Shown here piece by piece: positions 1-11,667 of a DNA stretch of 58,188 nucleotides. The stretch's first letter is position 1, and each line of letters opens with the position of its first letter. The notes beneath the pieces are model-generated. The model did no database searches and was not told the DNA's origin. It saw only the letters and a list, made by a program, of their open reading frames with translations. Where the stretch lies: positions 1-58,188 of the forward strand of contig NZ_JAUXOD010000131.1 of the NCBI RefSeq assembly GCF_030682515.1, in the 5' to 3' direction. Both the position numbers and the translations under genes were made by a program. The stretch comes from Hoeflea sp. (GTDB lineage: Bacteria > Pseudomonadota > Alphaproteobacteria > Rhizobiales > Rhizobiaceae).

Positions 1-893
1 TGCAGGCCACCAAGCAGGGCTTCCTCTTCGTGCTCGACCGGCGCACCGGCGAGCCGCTGTTCGACATCGAGCAGCGCCCCACGCCGCAAAGCACGGCGCA
101 AGGCGAAGTCACGGCCCCCACGCAGCCCTTCGCCATGACGCCGGAGCCCGTGGGCAATCCGCTGGAACTGCCCGACGTGTGGTGGCTTTCCGATCTGGTG
201 AGCTTCGGCCAGTGCTCACGCGACCGGGAAAACTATCTCTACGAGGGCATCTACACGCCGCCATCCGAGCAGGGGACGCTGTTCTTTCCGGGCACGGCGG
301 GCGCCACCAACTGGGGCGGCGTCGCCATCGATCCACGCAACGCCACGCTCTATGTCAACGCCTCGCGCATCGTGCAGCTGATCCGCCTGATCCCGCGTGC
401 CGAGTACGACCAGATTGAGGATCGGGAAGGCGGCAACGAGGAAGGCTATTCGCCCCAGGAAGGCGCGCCCTACGGCATCTACCTGACCGACTGGAGCAAC
501 TGGGCCGGCATGCCGTGCTGGGCGCCGCCCTTCGGCACCTTCTCCGCCTACAATCTCAACACCGGCGAAAAACTCTACGAGACGCCGTTCGGACGCGCGC
601 AGCTTGAAGGTTTCTACGGCCTCAAATCCTGGGGGTCGCCGACGCTCGGCGGTCCGGTGGTGACGGCCGGCGGCGTGGTGTTTCTGGGCGCCTCGGTCGA
701 TTCCCGGGTCAGGGCGCTCGACGCCGCGACCGGCGTCGAACTGTGGTCGGATCTGGTCGAGGCGCCGGCGGTGTCGATCCCCGCCGTCTTCACCCACGAA
801 GGCGTGGACTACGTGGTCTTCGCCGTCGGCGGCAACTCGATCCTCAAGCCCGAAGTCTCGGACCAGGCCGTCGCCTACCGTCTCAAGCAATAG
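1..893 (+). CDS. PQQ-dependent dehydrogenase, C-terminal part (5' truncated by window edge)
   Basis: The reading frame is open from the first bases (frame begins at position 3) and stops with TAG at 891-893, so only the C-terminal part of a quinoprotein dehydrogenase is seen. The protein shows beta-propeller repeats typical of PQQ-dependent alcohol/glucose dehydrogenases: LFVLDRRTGEPL, NLNTGEKLYE, VRALDAATGVELW and the closing VFAVGGN segment. Family knowledge: such enzymes oxidise alcohols or sugars in the periplasm and pass electrons to quinone or cytochrome c. Substrate, signal peptide and cofactor ligands cannot be judged because the N-terminal part is missing. The nearby GTG at 30 is not a real start, since coding continues upstream of it. 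Confidence 0.85.
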   Translation, partial: QATKQGFLFVLDRRTGEPLFDIEQRPTPQSTAQGEVTAPTQPFAMTPEPVGNPLELPDVWWLSDLVSFGQCSRDRENYLYEGIYTPPSEQGTLFFPGTAGATNWGGVAIDPRNATLYVNASRIVQLIRLIPRAEYDQIEDREGGNEEGYSPQEGAPYGIYLTDWSNWAGMPCWAPPFGTFSAYNLNTGEKLYETPFGRAQLEGFYGLKSWGSPTLGGPVVTAGGVVFLGASVDSRVRALDAATGVELWSDLVEAPAVSIPAVFTHEGVDYVVFAVGGNSILKPEVSDQAVAYRLKQ

Positions 894-912
894 CGCCGGC
901 GGCCCGCCTCCC

Positions 913-1626
913 CTAGCCTTTCCTTGCCACATACACCGTCTGCGTGAACGGCCGATCCTGGAGCGGGTTGTGGAACGTCACCGGTTCGGCCCGGGCCTCC
1001 GCGAACACCGCTTCAAGCCGCGCGGTGAAAGCCGCGTCCGGCAGCGCGTCGGACCAGAGCGCGAAGACGCCGCCGGGCTTGAGGTGGCTTGCGAGGCTTG
1101 CCAAGCCTTCGGGCTGATAGAAACTCTCGCTGCGGGGATCGAGCAGCGCGTCGGGCGAATGGTCGATGTCGAGCAGGATCGCGTCGAACAGGCGCCCCGG
1201 CGCGTCCGAATCAAACCCGTCGCCGCGCGCCATGGCGAAGAAATCGCCTTCGACGAGCCGGCAGCGCGGGTCGGCGATGAGCGTGGGCCCTAGCGGCAGC
1301 AGGCCGGTCCTGTGCCAGTCGAGGACGGCGTCCAGAAATTCGACCACGATCAGCGAGCCGGTGCGGGTTTCGTCGAGCGCGGCCTTCGCCGTGTAGCCGA
1401 GGCCCAGGCCCCCGACCACGACGTCGAGCCCCTCGCTGTCGCACGCCGCCAGGCCGAGTTGGGCGAGCGCGATTTCGGACGCGGTGAACAGGTCCGACAT
1501 CAGGTGCTCGTCGCCGAGCTTGATCTCGATTATGTCGACGCCCAGCCGCGCCTCGCGGCGGCGCCTGAGCACGAGCGCGCCGATCGGCGTCGGGCGGTAA
1601 TCGAGTTCTTCAAACAATCTGCTCAT
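913..1626 (-). CDS. spermidine-synthase-like SAM-dependent methyltransferase
   Basis: A 237-residue protein with a Rossmann-type SAM-binding core: VVVGGLGLGYTAKAAL is the nucleotide loop (motif I), IVVEF ends motif II, and FDAILLDIDHSP resembles the catalytic acidic segment of the spermine/spermidine synthase fold. The ATG at 1626 was chosen because the matching protein (MSRLFEELDYRP) starts there; the reading frame stays open upstream to 1824 but that part looks non-coding. No strong Shine-Dalgarno is visible. Homologues are usually annotated 'spermidine synthase' or 'methyltransferase'; real polyamine synthesis is not shown. The gene is divergent from the phosphate transporter across 264 nt. 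Confidence 0.75.
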   Translation of the reverse strand: MSRLFEELDYRPTPIGALVLRRRREARLGVDIIEIKLGDEHLMSDLFTASEIALAQLGLAACDSEGLDVVVGGLGLGYTAKAALDETRTGSLIVVEFLDAVLDWHRTGLLPLGPTLIADPRCRLVEGDFFAMARGDGFDSDAPGRLFDAILLDIDHSPDALLDPRSESFYQPEGLASLASHLKPGGVFALWSDALPDAAFTARLEAVFAEARAEPVTFHNPLQDRPFTQTVYVARKG

Positions 1627-1831
1627 GGCTGTCTTATCGGCGGTTTGGCCGGTGTGCACAAGGTGGGCGGTCCCGCTTGAAGCCTGAACCAGGTTCCGCA
1701 GCTTGCCCCGCGCGGGCCTTTCGGCGGCGATACGGGCCCCCTGTTGCGGCGATCCGTCGTGGAATGGACAAATTCGGTTGATACGCCGCCCCTGCCGGTT
1801 GACGCGACAGCGCCGGACGTTCATCGAACCC

Positions 1832-1849
1832 CTGTCACAAAACTGTCAT
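1832..1849 (+). promoter_or_regulatory. PHO box (PhoB-binding site candidate)
   Basis: Two direct heptamers, CTGTCAC and CTGTCAT, are separated by exactly AAAA. This matches the rhizobial PHO box layout of two CTGTCAT-like 7-mers with a 4-nt A/T-rich spacer. The site ends 41 nt before the pit ATG on the same strand. A site this close to the start codon is more consistent with repression, as reported for pit in Sinorhizobium meliloti, but that is inference. Confidence 0.75.
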
Positions 1850-1890
1850 GTTCGGCTGCCGCCGGATCAATCCGGAAAACGGGACACCCG

Positions 1891-3387
1891 ATGGCCGACA
1901 CCTACCGCAAACCGACCCTCGACAAGGATCTCGACAAGTTCGCGACCATGGAGGAGGCCACCGGCCTTCTCAACCGCGGCTTCGTCACGCCCGGCCTCGC
2001 GCTGGTCTTCATCTTCCTGTGCGCCGTCATTGCCGCCGTCTTTGTCACCGGCCATCCGGGCGCGGTCACCATCATCGCCGCCGCCGCGATCGGCGCCTAC
2101 ATGGCGCTCAACATCGGCGCCAATGACGTGGCCAACAATATGGGTCCGGCGGTGGGCTCGCAGGCGATGACCATGGGCGTGGCGCTGGCAATCGCCGCGA
2201 TCTTCGAAAGCGCCGGCGCGCTGATTGCCGGCGGCGATGTCATCGCCACCATCTCCAAGGACATCATCGACCCCGCCGCCGTCTCCGATCCCGACGTCTT
2301 CATCGCCGCGATGATGGCGGCGCTGGTGGCCGCGGCGATGTGGATCCATCTCGCCACCTTCATCGGCGCGCCGGTGTCGACGACCCATTCGATCGTCGGC
2401 GGCGTGATGGGCGCGGGCATCGCGGCGGCCGGCGTCGACGCGGTCAACTGGGCGACCATGGGATCGATTGCCGCGAGCTGGGTGATCTCGCCCTTCATGG
2501 GCGGGGTGATCGCCGCCCTGTTCCTGGCCTTCATCAAGATGGCCATCATCTACCGGCAGGACAAGATCGCCGCCGCGCGTCGCTGGGTGCCGGTGCTGAT
2601 CGCCATCATGGCCGGCGCCTTCGCCGCGTACCTGTCGCTCAAGGGGCTGCGCGCGCTGGTCGACATCTCGTTCAGTGAGGCGCTGATGATCGGGGCCGCA
2701 ACAGCGCTCGCAAGCTGGCTCATTGCCCGGCCGCTGATCGCACGGCAGTCGCGCGGGCTCGAGAACCGCAACCAGTCCCTGCGCAAGCTCTTCGGCATTC
2801 CGCTGATCTGCTCGGCGGCACTCCTGTCCTTCGCCCATGGCGCCAATGACGTGGCCAATGCGGTTGGGCCCCTGGCCGCCATTGTCCACACAGCCGAATA
2901 TGGCGATGTGTCGGCCCGGGTGACGATCCCGCTCTGGGTGATGGCCGTGGGCGCGGCCGGCATCTCGCTCGGCTTGATTCTGTTCGGCCCGAAACTGATC
3001 CGCATGGTCGGCAACCAGATCACCAAGCTCAACCCGATGCGGGCCTATTGCGTGGCGCTGTCTGCGGCGATCACGGTGATCATCGCCTCCTGGCTGGGCC
3101 TGCCGGTGAGTTCCACCCACATCGCCGTGGGCGCGGTGTTTGGCGTCGGCTTCTTCCGCGAATGGTATACGGAAAAATCGGCCCGGCGGGCCAATTACGT
3201 GACGCGCCACCGCATCAACCCCCCGGATGGCAAGGCCTCCAAGGGCCGGCTCGCCGAACAGCGCCGCCGGAAGCTGGTGCGCCGCGCCCATTTCCTGCAG
3301 ATCATCGCCGCCTGGGTGATCACCGTGCCGGCCGCAGCCGTGCTTTCGGGCGTGCTGTTCGTGGTGCTGCGGGGCGTGCTGAGCTAA
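1891..3387 (+). CDS. pit: inorganic phosphate transporter, PiT family
   Basis: A 498-residue polytopic membrane protein of the PHO4/PiT family, which takes up phosphate (as metal phosphate) driven by the proton gradient at low affinity. Both family signatures are present: GANDVANNMGPAVGSQAM in the N-terminal half and GANDVANAVGPLAA in the C-terminal half, each in a block of hydrophobic helices, with a charged cytoplasmic loop near the C terminus (positions about 3170-3290). ATG 1891 (MADTYRKPT) is taken as start; the frame is open to 1744 but the PHO box lies in that upstream part, so a longer form is unlikely. The DUF47/PhoU-like partner gene that commonly precedes pit in rhizobia is absent. 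The gene converges with the next one, with 12 nt between stops. Confidence 0.93.
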   Translation: MADTYRKPTLDKDLDKFATMEEATGLLNRGFVTPGLALVFIFLCAVIAAVFVTGHPGAVTIIAAAAIGAYMALNIGANDVANNMGPAVGSQAMTMGVALAIAAIFESAGALIAGGDVIATISKDIIDPAAVSDPDVFIAAMMAALVAAAMWIHLATFIGAPVSTTHSIVGGVMGAGIAAAGVDAVNWATMGSIAASWVISPFMGGVIAALFLAFIKMAIIYRQDKIAAARRWVPVLIAIMAGAFAAYLSLKGLRALVDISFSEALMIGAATALASWLIARPLIARQSRGLENRNQSLRKLFGIPLICSAALLSFAHGANDVANAVGPLAAIVHTAEYGDVSARVTIPLWVMAVGAAGISLGLILFGPKLIRMVGNQITKLNPMRAYCVALSAAITVIIASWLGLPVSSTHIAVGAVFGVGFFREWYTEKSARRANYVTRHRINPPDGKASKGRLAEQRRRKLVRRAHFLQIIAAWVITVPAAAVLSGVLFVVLRGVLS

Positions 3388-3399
3388 GCGCGCCGCTTC

Positions 3400-5865
3400 T
3401 CAGGCCACCAGGCCGTCGGGGAGCCGCGCCTGCTTCAGGCGGCGTGTGACCAGTTGGTCGAGCGGTTCCGGGCGGTGCAGATGGTAGCCCTGGCCGTGGG
3501 TCACGCCCAGCCGGCGCAGCTGCTCAACGATTTCCGCGGTCTCGATCTTCTCGGCCACCACGTCGAAGCCGAGGTTGCGGGCGAGTTCGACGACGGCGGC
3601 GACGATGGCCCTGTCGACCTTGCTGTCGACGATCTTCTCGACGAAGGCGCCGTCGATCTTGATGCAGTTGATCGGGAAGCGGCGCAGATAGTCGAACGAA
3701 CTCAACCCCGAGCCGAAATCGTCGAGCGACACCATGCAGCCATGGTCGCGCGCGCTGTAGACGAACCGGTTGGCGGTTTCAAAACAGCTCACGGCCGCCG
3801 TTTCGGTGATCTCGAAGGCGATCTGCGACAACTCGGCGCCGTGCTCGCCGGCGCACTCGCGCACAAAGGACCACAGGCTCGCATCGCAAAGCGTCTGTGC
3901 CGACAGGTTGAACCCGATCTTCAGGTCCATCTCCTTGAGCAGCGGGCCATACTGCGCGAACGCCTTCCTGATGATCCAGCGGTCAAGGAGCGTGGCCATT
4001 CCGAACCGTTCGGCAGCGGGAATGAAGGCATCGGGGCCGACAATCCGGCCGTCGCGCGCTTGCAGCCTTGCCAGGATTTCGAGCCGTCCGCAGGGTCCCT
4101 GCCCGGGCTCGAGCGATTGGATCTCCTGGCCGAACAGGATCACCCGGTTCTCGTCTAGCGCCTCCGTCAGGTCGGCCACTTCGCGTGCGGCCGAAAGTCC
4201 CGTGGCCGCCCGCGAGCTTCTCCCGGTGAAGACGGAGCACCGGTTTCGCCCTGATGATTTGGCGGCGTAGCAGGCGTCGTCCGCCTGGGCCAGCGCGTCG
4301 GACGCGGTGATGGAAGGGTTGCTGACCAGCGTGATGCCGATGCTGCATCCCAGGCGCGGACCGCCCAGGATGTAGCCGAGCTCGACCGCCTGCACCGCCG
4401 CGATGGCGTCGCCGGCGATCTGCCGGGCCATCTCGGCGTCGGCGCCGGAAACCAGGATGGCGAACTCGTCGCCGCCCAGCCGCGCAAACATCGCGGTCCC
4501 GGGCAGGTTTGCGGTCACATTCGATGCGATCGCCTTCAGCGCCTCGTCGCCGGCGGCGTGTCCGGCAAAGTCATTGATCACCTTGAAGTGGTCGAGATCG
4601 AGATAGAGGATGGCGAAGGGGCTCGTTGCTGCGGTCTCGATCGCCCTTTCCAGCGCGTCGTCGAAAGCGATCCGGTTGTAAAGGCCCGACAGTGCATCGT
4701 GATTGGCCGCATAGGCCAGCTGCTGCTGCCTGCGGGTCTCCTCCGACACGTTCTGGAACGTGTAGACATTTCCCCAGCTGTCGCCGGTGGGTGACAGGAT
4801 CGGGCTGCTCTTGCACCGGTAGAGCTCGGAATAAATCTCGAGCGTGACTCCGTTTTGGAAGTTGTCCGGGGTCTCGAGTTCAACGCTCCGGATCAGGGCG
4901 TCATTGCGGAACAGGGAGAAAATGTTGCGCCCCGTCAGCGCGCTTGGCTCAAGCGACAGCATGGCAGCGGCCGACGGATTGGCAAGAGTGATCACGCCTG
5001 AGACATCCGTGCTGATGACCGCATCATTGATCGCCTCCAGGGTGATCTCATAGCGCTCCTTCTCGGCCTGAAGGGCGCGGGCAGCCTTGATCTCGTCGGT
5101 GACGTCGCGGATGGTGCCGACCAGGTATCCGGCAGCCCCCTGGCTCCGGACGGACTTCGCCAGCGTCTCGACATGGCGGATCTCGCCGTCCTTGCGGATG
5201 ATCCGGTAGGAAAGCTTTGCCACCTTGTCATTGTCGATGGCCGTCAGGTGCTGGCGCTCGGCATCCAGCCTGTCCTCGGGGTGCAGAAAACCGTGCCAGG
5301 TCTCGCTCTCTATCTCGGAGGCGCGAGGCTCCAGCCCGAAGATCTCGCAGGTCTTGCCATCCCAGAAGCTCTTTTCGCCCCCGACATCGAAATGCCAGAT
5401 GCCGGTCTCGGACGCCGTCAGAACGAGTTTGAAACGCTCATTCATCAGGCTCGCGTCGCGCTCAGCCTGTTTTTGCTGGGTGATGTCGGTCTGCACCCCC
5501 ATCACCCTGAGCGGACGGCCGCTCTCGTCCCGCTCGACAATGGCGCCCCGGTCCAGGACCCAGACCCAGTGCCCATCCTTATGCTGCAGCCGCAGCTCGG
5601 TTTCGATGCTGTCGCATTTCCCCGCCAGGTGCCGGTCGCCGCTTTCGATGGCCCGCTCGCGATCATCCGGATGCAGCAGCAGAAGGAACAGATCCTGCGC
5701 TTCTGGCAGCTCGCTGCGCCGGTAGCCCAGCATCTGGCACCAGGTTTCGGAATAGATGGTGGTGTTGGTGCGCAGATCCCAATCCCAGACGCCCAGGCCC
5801 GCAACCTCGAGAGCCTGCTTCCAGGTATCCGCATTCTTGACGGTCTGATCTCTGGAATGGTCCAT
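3400..5865 (-). CDS. PAS-PAS-PAS-GGDEF-EAL c-di-GMP turnover protein
   Basis: An 821-residue soluble protein with three PAS domains (about 15-130, 142-262, 268-380), a GGDEF domain (about 385-545) and an EAL domain (about 565-810). The cyclase motif RLGGDEF at 462-468 is intact; there is no RxxD inhibitory site in front of it. In the EAL half all metal and catalytic positions appear kept: EILARL, FNLSAQ, FEITET, DDFGSG, IKID, AEKIET and GQGY. It should therefore be able to both make and degrade c-di-GMP, with PAS input setting the balance (inference). No membrane segments, so it probably senses a cytoplasmic signal such as redox state or a small ligand. Start ATG 5865 has GGAGG six bases upstream. 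The gene is downstream of ligA on the same strand, 124 nt away. Confidence 0.92.
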   Translation of the reverse strand: MDHSRDQTVKNADTWKQALEVAGLGVWDWDLRTNTTIYSETWCQMLGYRRSELPEAQDLFLLLLHPDDRERAIESGDRHLAGKCDSIETELRLQHKDGHWVWVLDRGAIVERDESGRPLRVMGVQTDITQQKQAERDASLMNERFKLVLTASETGIWHFDVGGEKSFWDGKTCEIFGLEPRASEIESETWHGFLHPEDRLDAERQHLTAIDNDKVAKLSYRIIRKDGEIRHVETLAKSVRSQGAAGYLVGTIRDVTDEIKAARALQAEKERYEITLEAINDAVISTDVSGVITLANPSAAAMLSLEPSALTGRNIFSLFRNDALIRSVELETPDNFQNGVTLEIYSELYRCKSSPILSPTGDSWGNVYTFQNVSEETRRQQQLAYAANHDALSGLYNRIAFDDALERAIETAATSPFAILYLDLDHFKVINDFAGHAAGDEALKAIASNVTANLPGTAMFARLGGDEFAILVSGADAEMARQIAGDAIAAVQAVELGYILGGPRLGCSIGITLVSNPSITASDALAQADDACYAAKSSGRNRCSVFTGRSSRAATGLSAAREVADLTEALDENRVILFGQEIQSLEPGQGPCGRLEILARLQARDGRIVGPDAFIPAAERFGMATLLDRWIIRKAFAQYGPLLKEMDLKIGFNLSAQTLCDASLWSFVRECAGEHGAELSQIAFEITETAAVSCFETANRFVYSARDHGCMVSLDDFGSGLSSFDYLRRFPINCIKIDGAFVEKIVDSKVDRAIVAAVVELARNLGFDVVAEKIETAEIVEQLRRLGVTHGQGYHLHRPEPLDQLVTRRLKQARLPDGLVA

Positions 5866-5989
5866 GAAGTGCCTCCGCCCGGCGCTGTTTGATCAACTGC
5901 GCCATGATCCTTGGACCCCGAGAGTCAAAAACCGGTTAAGCGGATCAGGAAATTGTAATATACACTTTCTTGGCCATGAGAGGCGCGCC

Positions 5990-8167
<2,178 letters not shown>

Positions 8168-8242
8168 TCAGCGGTTAGGGATTTGCGTGTAGGCTTGATC
8201 GTTGCAGCAAGTTTCTCGTATGCGATGAAGGACCATGGCCGG

Positions 8243-8908
8243 ATGATTGTCAGCGCACAGACCCTTTCCTTGAGCAAGGTGGCCCCCGAGCGGACAACGC
8301 CGACAGGCGCGCCGGCATCCACCGCCAAGACCGGCGCTCCCGAGGAAGCCAAGACGCCCGATCCGCTGACGATGCTCGATGATTTCATGGAATCGGCGGC
8401 CTTGAGCCGCAAGGCCTTCGCCGAGGACCGGCTCAAGCACCTCAAGGAGCAGATGAACACGCTGGCGCTGTTCAACCTGGCGCCGGGGTTCCTGGTGGGC
8501 CATTCGGCGCGGATGGCCAAGGAGCTGGAATCCGCGGCCTCGGATTTTGCCACCTCGTTCAAGACGCTCGCTGACCTCGGACGGCTTCCGGGCGCAGAGC
8601 CGAGCGCAAGCCCGGATGCGACCGGCGACCGGTCCAGGGCCTCCGCCCTGCCCTCGGCCTATCTTGACATCCTGGGCGATGACGCGCCGGGCCGCTACCG
8701 GCTGAGCGGAGAGGATCTGGAGACGGCCGCGAGCTTCATGATCACGGCGCATAACCTGCGCAACGTGGTCGAGCTGATGGCCGATGATTCCAGGGACAAG
8801 CCGGTCACACGCTGGAACGCCGACAGCGCCCGCGACGCCACCTCCCGCGTCGTCAACATCATGGTCCGGCTCGAGGGCGCGTCGGCCTTCAACCGGGTCT
8901 ACTGGTAG
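8243..8908 (+). CDS. hypothetical protein of unknown function
   Basis: A 221-residue protein I do not recognise. ATG 8243 is preferred because AAGGA lies ten bases upstream; another in-frame ATG is at 8225. The first 60 residues are rich in Pro, Thr and Ala and probably disordered. The middle (about 60-125) is amphipathic and helical with many charged residues (KAFAEDRLKHLKEQMNTL), then comes a low-complexity stretch and a C-terminal helical segment ending FNRVYW. No signal peptide or transmembrane helix. It sits between ligA and recN on the opposite strand and its stop is 3 nt from the recN stop. Codon use is GC-rich like the neighbours, which supports coding. Confidence 0.65.
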   Translation: MIVSAQTLSLSKVAPERTTPTGAPASTAKTGAPEEAKTPDPLTMLDDFMESAALSRKAFAEDRLKHLKEQMNTLALFNLAPGFLVGHSARMAKELESAASDFATSFKTLADLGRLPGAEPSASPDATGDRSRASALPSAYLDILGDDAPGRYRLSGEDLETAASFMITAHNLRNVVELMADDSRDKPVTRWNADSARDATSRVVNIMVRLEGASAFNRVYW

Positions 8909-8911
8909 AGA

Positions 8912-10585
8912 TTATTCCGCGACGTCCAGCAGCCTTGCTGCCGCCGCACGGGCCTCGTCGGTGACGTGTTCGCCCGCGAGCATCCGGGCGATCTCCTCGC
9001 GCCGCTGGTCGGCGCCCATGGTGGAGACCCGTGTCGTGACCGTGAGCGAGCCCGTCGCCGACGGACCCTTGGCAATCAGCATGTGCGTGGCGGCGCGCGC
9101 CGCCACCTGCGGCGCATGCGTGACCGAGAGCACCTGAACGCCCGCGGCGAGCCGCTTCAGCCGCTTGCCGATGGCGTCGGCCACGGCGCCGCCCACCCCG
9201 GTGTCGATCTCGTCGAACACCAGCGTCGGCGCAGAGCCGCGATCGGCCAGCGCCACCTTGATGGCGAGCAGGAACCGGGACAGTTCGCCCCCCGACGCCA
9301 CCTTCATGATCGGGCCCGGCCGCGAGCCCGGATTGGTGCGCACGTGAAAGGCGATGGCATCGATGCCCGACGGCCCGGCATTGCCCGCGTCGCTTGTCAT
9401 CTCGACGATGAACTCCGCCCGTTCGAGCTTGAGCGCCGGCAGTTCCGCCATCACCGCTGATCTGAGCGCCTCGGCCGTCTCCTGGCGCCGCACAGACAGC
9501 TGCTTCGCCGCTTCCATGAATGCCGCTCTGGTCTCGCCGACCTGGGCGTCCATCGCCGCCAGCCGCTCCTCGCCGGCATCGAGATCGCTCAGATCCGCCA
9601 CCATCTGCGCCGCAAGCTCTGGCAGCGCCTCGACGCTGACATTGTATTTGCGCGCAGCCCCCCGGAGCGCGAACAGCCGCTCCTCGGTCTCCTCGAGCTC
9701 GCGCGGGTTGAAATCGGCGGCCCTCAGCGCCGCCTCCACCGCGGACTGCGCGTCGGCCAGCGCATTGAGCACGGCATCGAGTGCGGCCACGGTGTCGTTC
9801 AGAAGCTCCGGCGCTTCCTGGGCCTTGCGTTCGAGCCGCCGCATCAGCCCGCTGATCACCGGCATCGGCGAGCCCTGCCCGTTCAGGATCTCGTCGGCCT
9901 CGTTGATGTCGCTGGCAGTCTTCTCGGCCTTCATCATCCGCGAGCGGCGCTCGGCCAGTTCCTCTTCCTCGCCTTCGACCGGGTGGAGCTTTTCGAGTTC
10001 ATCGACAGAAGAGCGCAGGAAATCGGCCTCCCGCCGCGCCGCCTCGACCTTGGCCCGGTGGGCCTTCAGCGCCCGCTCCGCCTCGCGCCAGGCCTCGTAG
10101 AGGCGTCCGGTCTCGGCGGTGCGGCCGGTCAGGCCACCAAAGGCGTCGAGCAGCGCCCGGTGCGCATCGGTCTCGACCAGCGCCCGGTCGTCGTGCTGGC
10201 CATGGATCTCGACGAGCTTGAGGCCCGCCTCGCGCATCAGCGCCACGCTCGCCGGCTGGTCGTTGAGGAACACGCGGGTGCGGCCATCGGCCGATTGCAC
10301 CCGGCGGAACACCAGGTCGCCATCATCGTCGATGCCGTTGTCGCGCAAGAGCAACCGCGCCGGATGGTCGAAGGCCACGTCGAACACCGCGGTGACCTGG
10401 CCCTTGTCGGCGCCATGGCGCACGAGGCCGCCATCGCCGCGGCCGCCAAGCGCCAGCGAGAGCGAATCAAGCAGGATGGATTTGCCCGCGCCGGTTTCCC
10501 CGGTGAGGACCGAAAGTCCGGCGTCGAATTCGAGATCGAGCTTCTCGATCAGGACGATATCGCGAATCGACAGCTGGACCAGCAT
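8912..10585 (-). CDS. recN: DNA repair protein RecN
   Basis: A 557-residue SMC-like ATPase that acts early in double-strand-break repair. Walker A GETGAGKS is at 29-36, a long central coiled coil rich in Glu, Arg and Ala follows, then the ABC signature ASGGELSRFLLAI and Walker B LVFDEIDTGVGG near the C terminus. ATG 10585 (MLVQLSIRDIVLIEKLDLEF) is the family start; the open frame continues upstream into bamD without support. It lies 11 nt downstream of bamD and is probably co-transcribed with it. I saw no clear LexA box in the short gap. Confidence 0.96.
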   Translation of the reverse strand: MLVQLSIRDIVLIEKLDLEFDAGLSVLTGETGAGKSILLDSLSLALGGRGDGGLVRHGADKGQVTAVFDVAFDHPARLLLRDNGIDDDGDLVFRRVQSADGRTRVFLNDQPASVALMREAGLKLVEIHGQHDDRALVETDAHRALLDAFGGLTGRTAETGRLYEAWREAERALKAHRAKVEAARREADFLRSSVDELEKLHPVEGEEEELAERRSRMMKAEKTASDINEADEILNGQGSPMPVISGLMRRLERKAQEAPELLNDTVAALDAVLNALADAQSAVEAALRAADFNPRELEETEERLFALRGAARKYNVSVEALPELAAQMVADLSDLDAGEERLAAMDAQVGETRAAFMEAAKQLSVRRQETAEALRSAVMAELPALKLERAEFIVEMTSDAGNAGPSGIDAIAFHVRTNPGSRPGPIMKVASGGELSRFLLAIKVALADRGSAPTLVFDEIDTGVGGAVADAIGKRLKRLAAGVQVLSVTHAPQVAARAATHMLIAKGPSATGSLTVTTRVSTMGADQRREEIARMLAGEHVTDEARAAAARLLDVAE

Positions 10586-10596
10586 CGCCGCCCGCT

Positions 10597-11463
10597 TCAG
10601 GCGCCGACGAGGCGGGCCCCGGCGCGCGAAATCCACGAGCCCTTGTTTTCCCTGGGCTCGAGGCCGCGGGTCTTCAGGAGCTTGTAGGAATCCGCATACC
10701 ACTGGCTGTCGGGGTAATTGTGCCCGAGCACGGCCGCCGCCGTCTGTGCTTCGCTTTCCAGCCCCATCGCATAATAGGTCTCGACCAGACGCGCGAGCGC
10801 CTCCTCGATCTGCCGTGTGTTGGGATATTGCTCGACCACCAGGCGGTAGCGGTTGGCCGCAGCCACATATTCCTTGCGCTCCTGGTAATAGCGCCCGACC
10901 TGCATTTCCTTGCCCGCCAGCTGGTCGCGCGCATAGCGCAGCTTGGCCTGGCTGTCCTCGACATATTCCGAATCGGGATAGCGCTCGACCACTTCGGTGA
11001 AAGCCGCGATGGCGCGCGCCGAGGTGCGCTGGTCGCGCGTCACTTCGGGGATCTGCCGATAATAGGAAAGCCCGACGATATATTGCGCGTAAGCGGCATC
11101 CTCGTCATTGGGATAGAGGCTCAGATAGCGCGAGGCGGTGTTGATCGCCTCGGTGTACTGTCCCTGGCGGTAATTGGTGAACGCACTCATCACCATCGCC
11201 TTGCGGGCGTATTCCGAATAGGGGTGCTGCTTGTCGATCGCCTCGAACTTGCGGCTGGCCTCGGTCAGCTGCCCGCCCTGCAGATTGGCAAGGCCCTGAT
11301 TGTAGAGCACGTCGGCGGGCTCGATGGACTGCGCATAGGCCGTGATGTCGATATCGGGATCGGACTGGCACCCGGTCACCAACGACGAAACGGCAGCCAG
11401 CCCGGCGACAAAGAACGCAACCCGCACCGCGCGCCCGCGTCCGCCCTTGACCGAAGAAATCAT
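10597..11463 (-). CDS. bamD: outer membrane assembly lipoprotein BamD
   Basis: A 288-residue lipoprotein component of the BAM complex, which inserts beta-barrel proteins into the outer membrane. The N-terminal signal peptide ends in a lipobox (LVTGC, around residue 30). The remainder consists of TPR-like repeats: [46 protein letters not shown] and [19 protein letters not shown] 11463 has GAGAGG nine bases upstream. The gene follows lpxC with 204 nt between and precedes recN, the usual alphaproteobacterial arrangement. Confidence 0.95.
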   Translation of the reverse strand: MISSVKGGRGRAVRVAFFVAGLAAVSSLVTGCQSDPDIDITAYAQSIEPADVLYNQGLANLQGGQLTEASRKFEAIDKQHPYSEYARKAMVMSAFTNYRQGQYTEAINTASRYLSLYPNDEDAAYAQYIVGLSYYRQIPEVTRDQRTSARAIAAFTEVVERYPDSEYVEDSQAKLRYARDQLAGKEMQVGRYYQERKEYVAAANRYRLVVEQYPNTRQIEEALARLVETYYAMGLESEAQTAAAVLGHNYPDSQWYADSYKLLKTRGLEPRENKGSWISRAGARLVGA

Positions 11464-11667
11464 CCTGCAAAACCTCTCAACTGCCGCGGAAGCCAACGCC
11501 CCGAGGAACCAGACCCGCGTTTCTATCCGCAAATGCCCGAACTTCGCAACGTCATGAAGACGCTTTGCCGCAATTTTGTGGCAGCGCCCTCTTCAAAAAC
11601 AAGAGTGTAGGCCGCCTCGGCGTCCGGCAAAAGGGTAACCTGCGTCCGGAAAGCGGGGCTCGGGGCG

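Noticed and set aside
1627-1824. N-terminal extension of the spermidine-synthase-like protein
   Set aside because: The extra 66 residues are not family-like and run through the divergent promoter region of pit.
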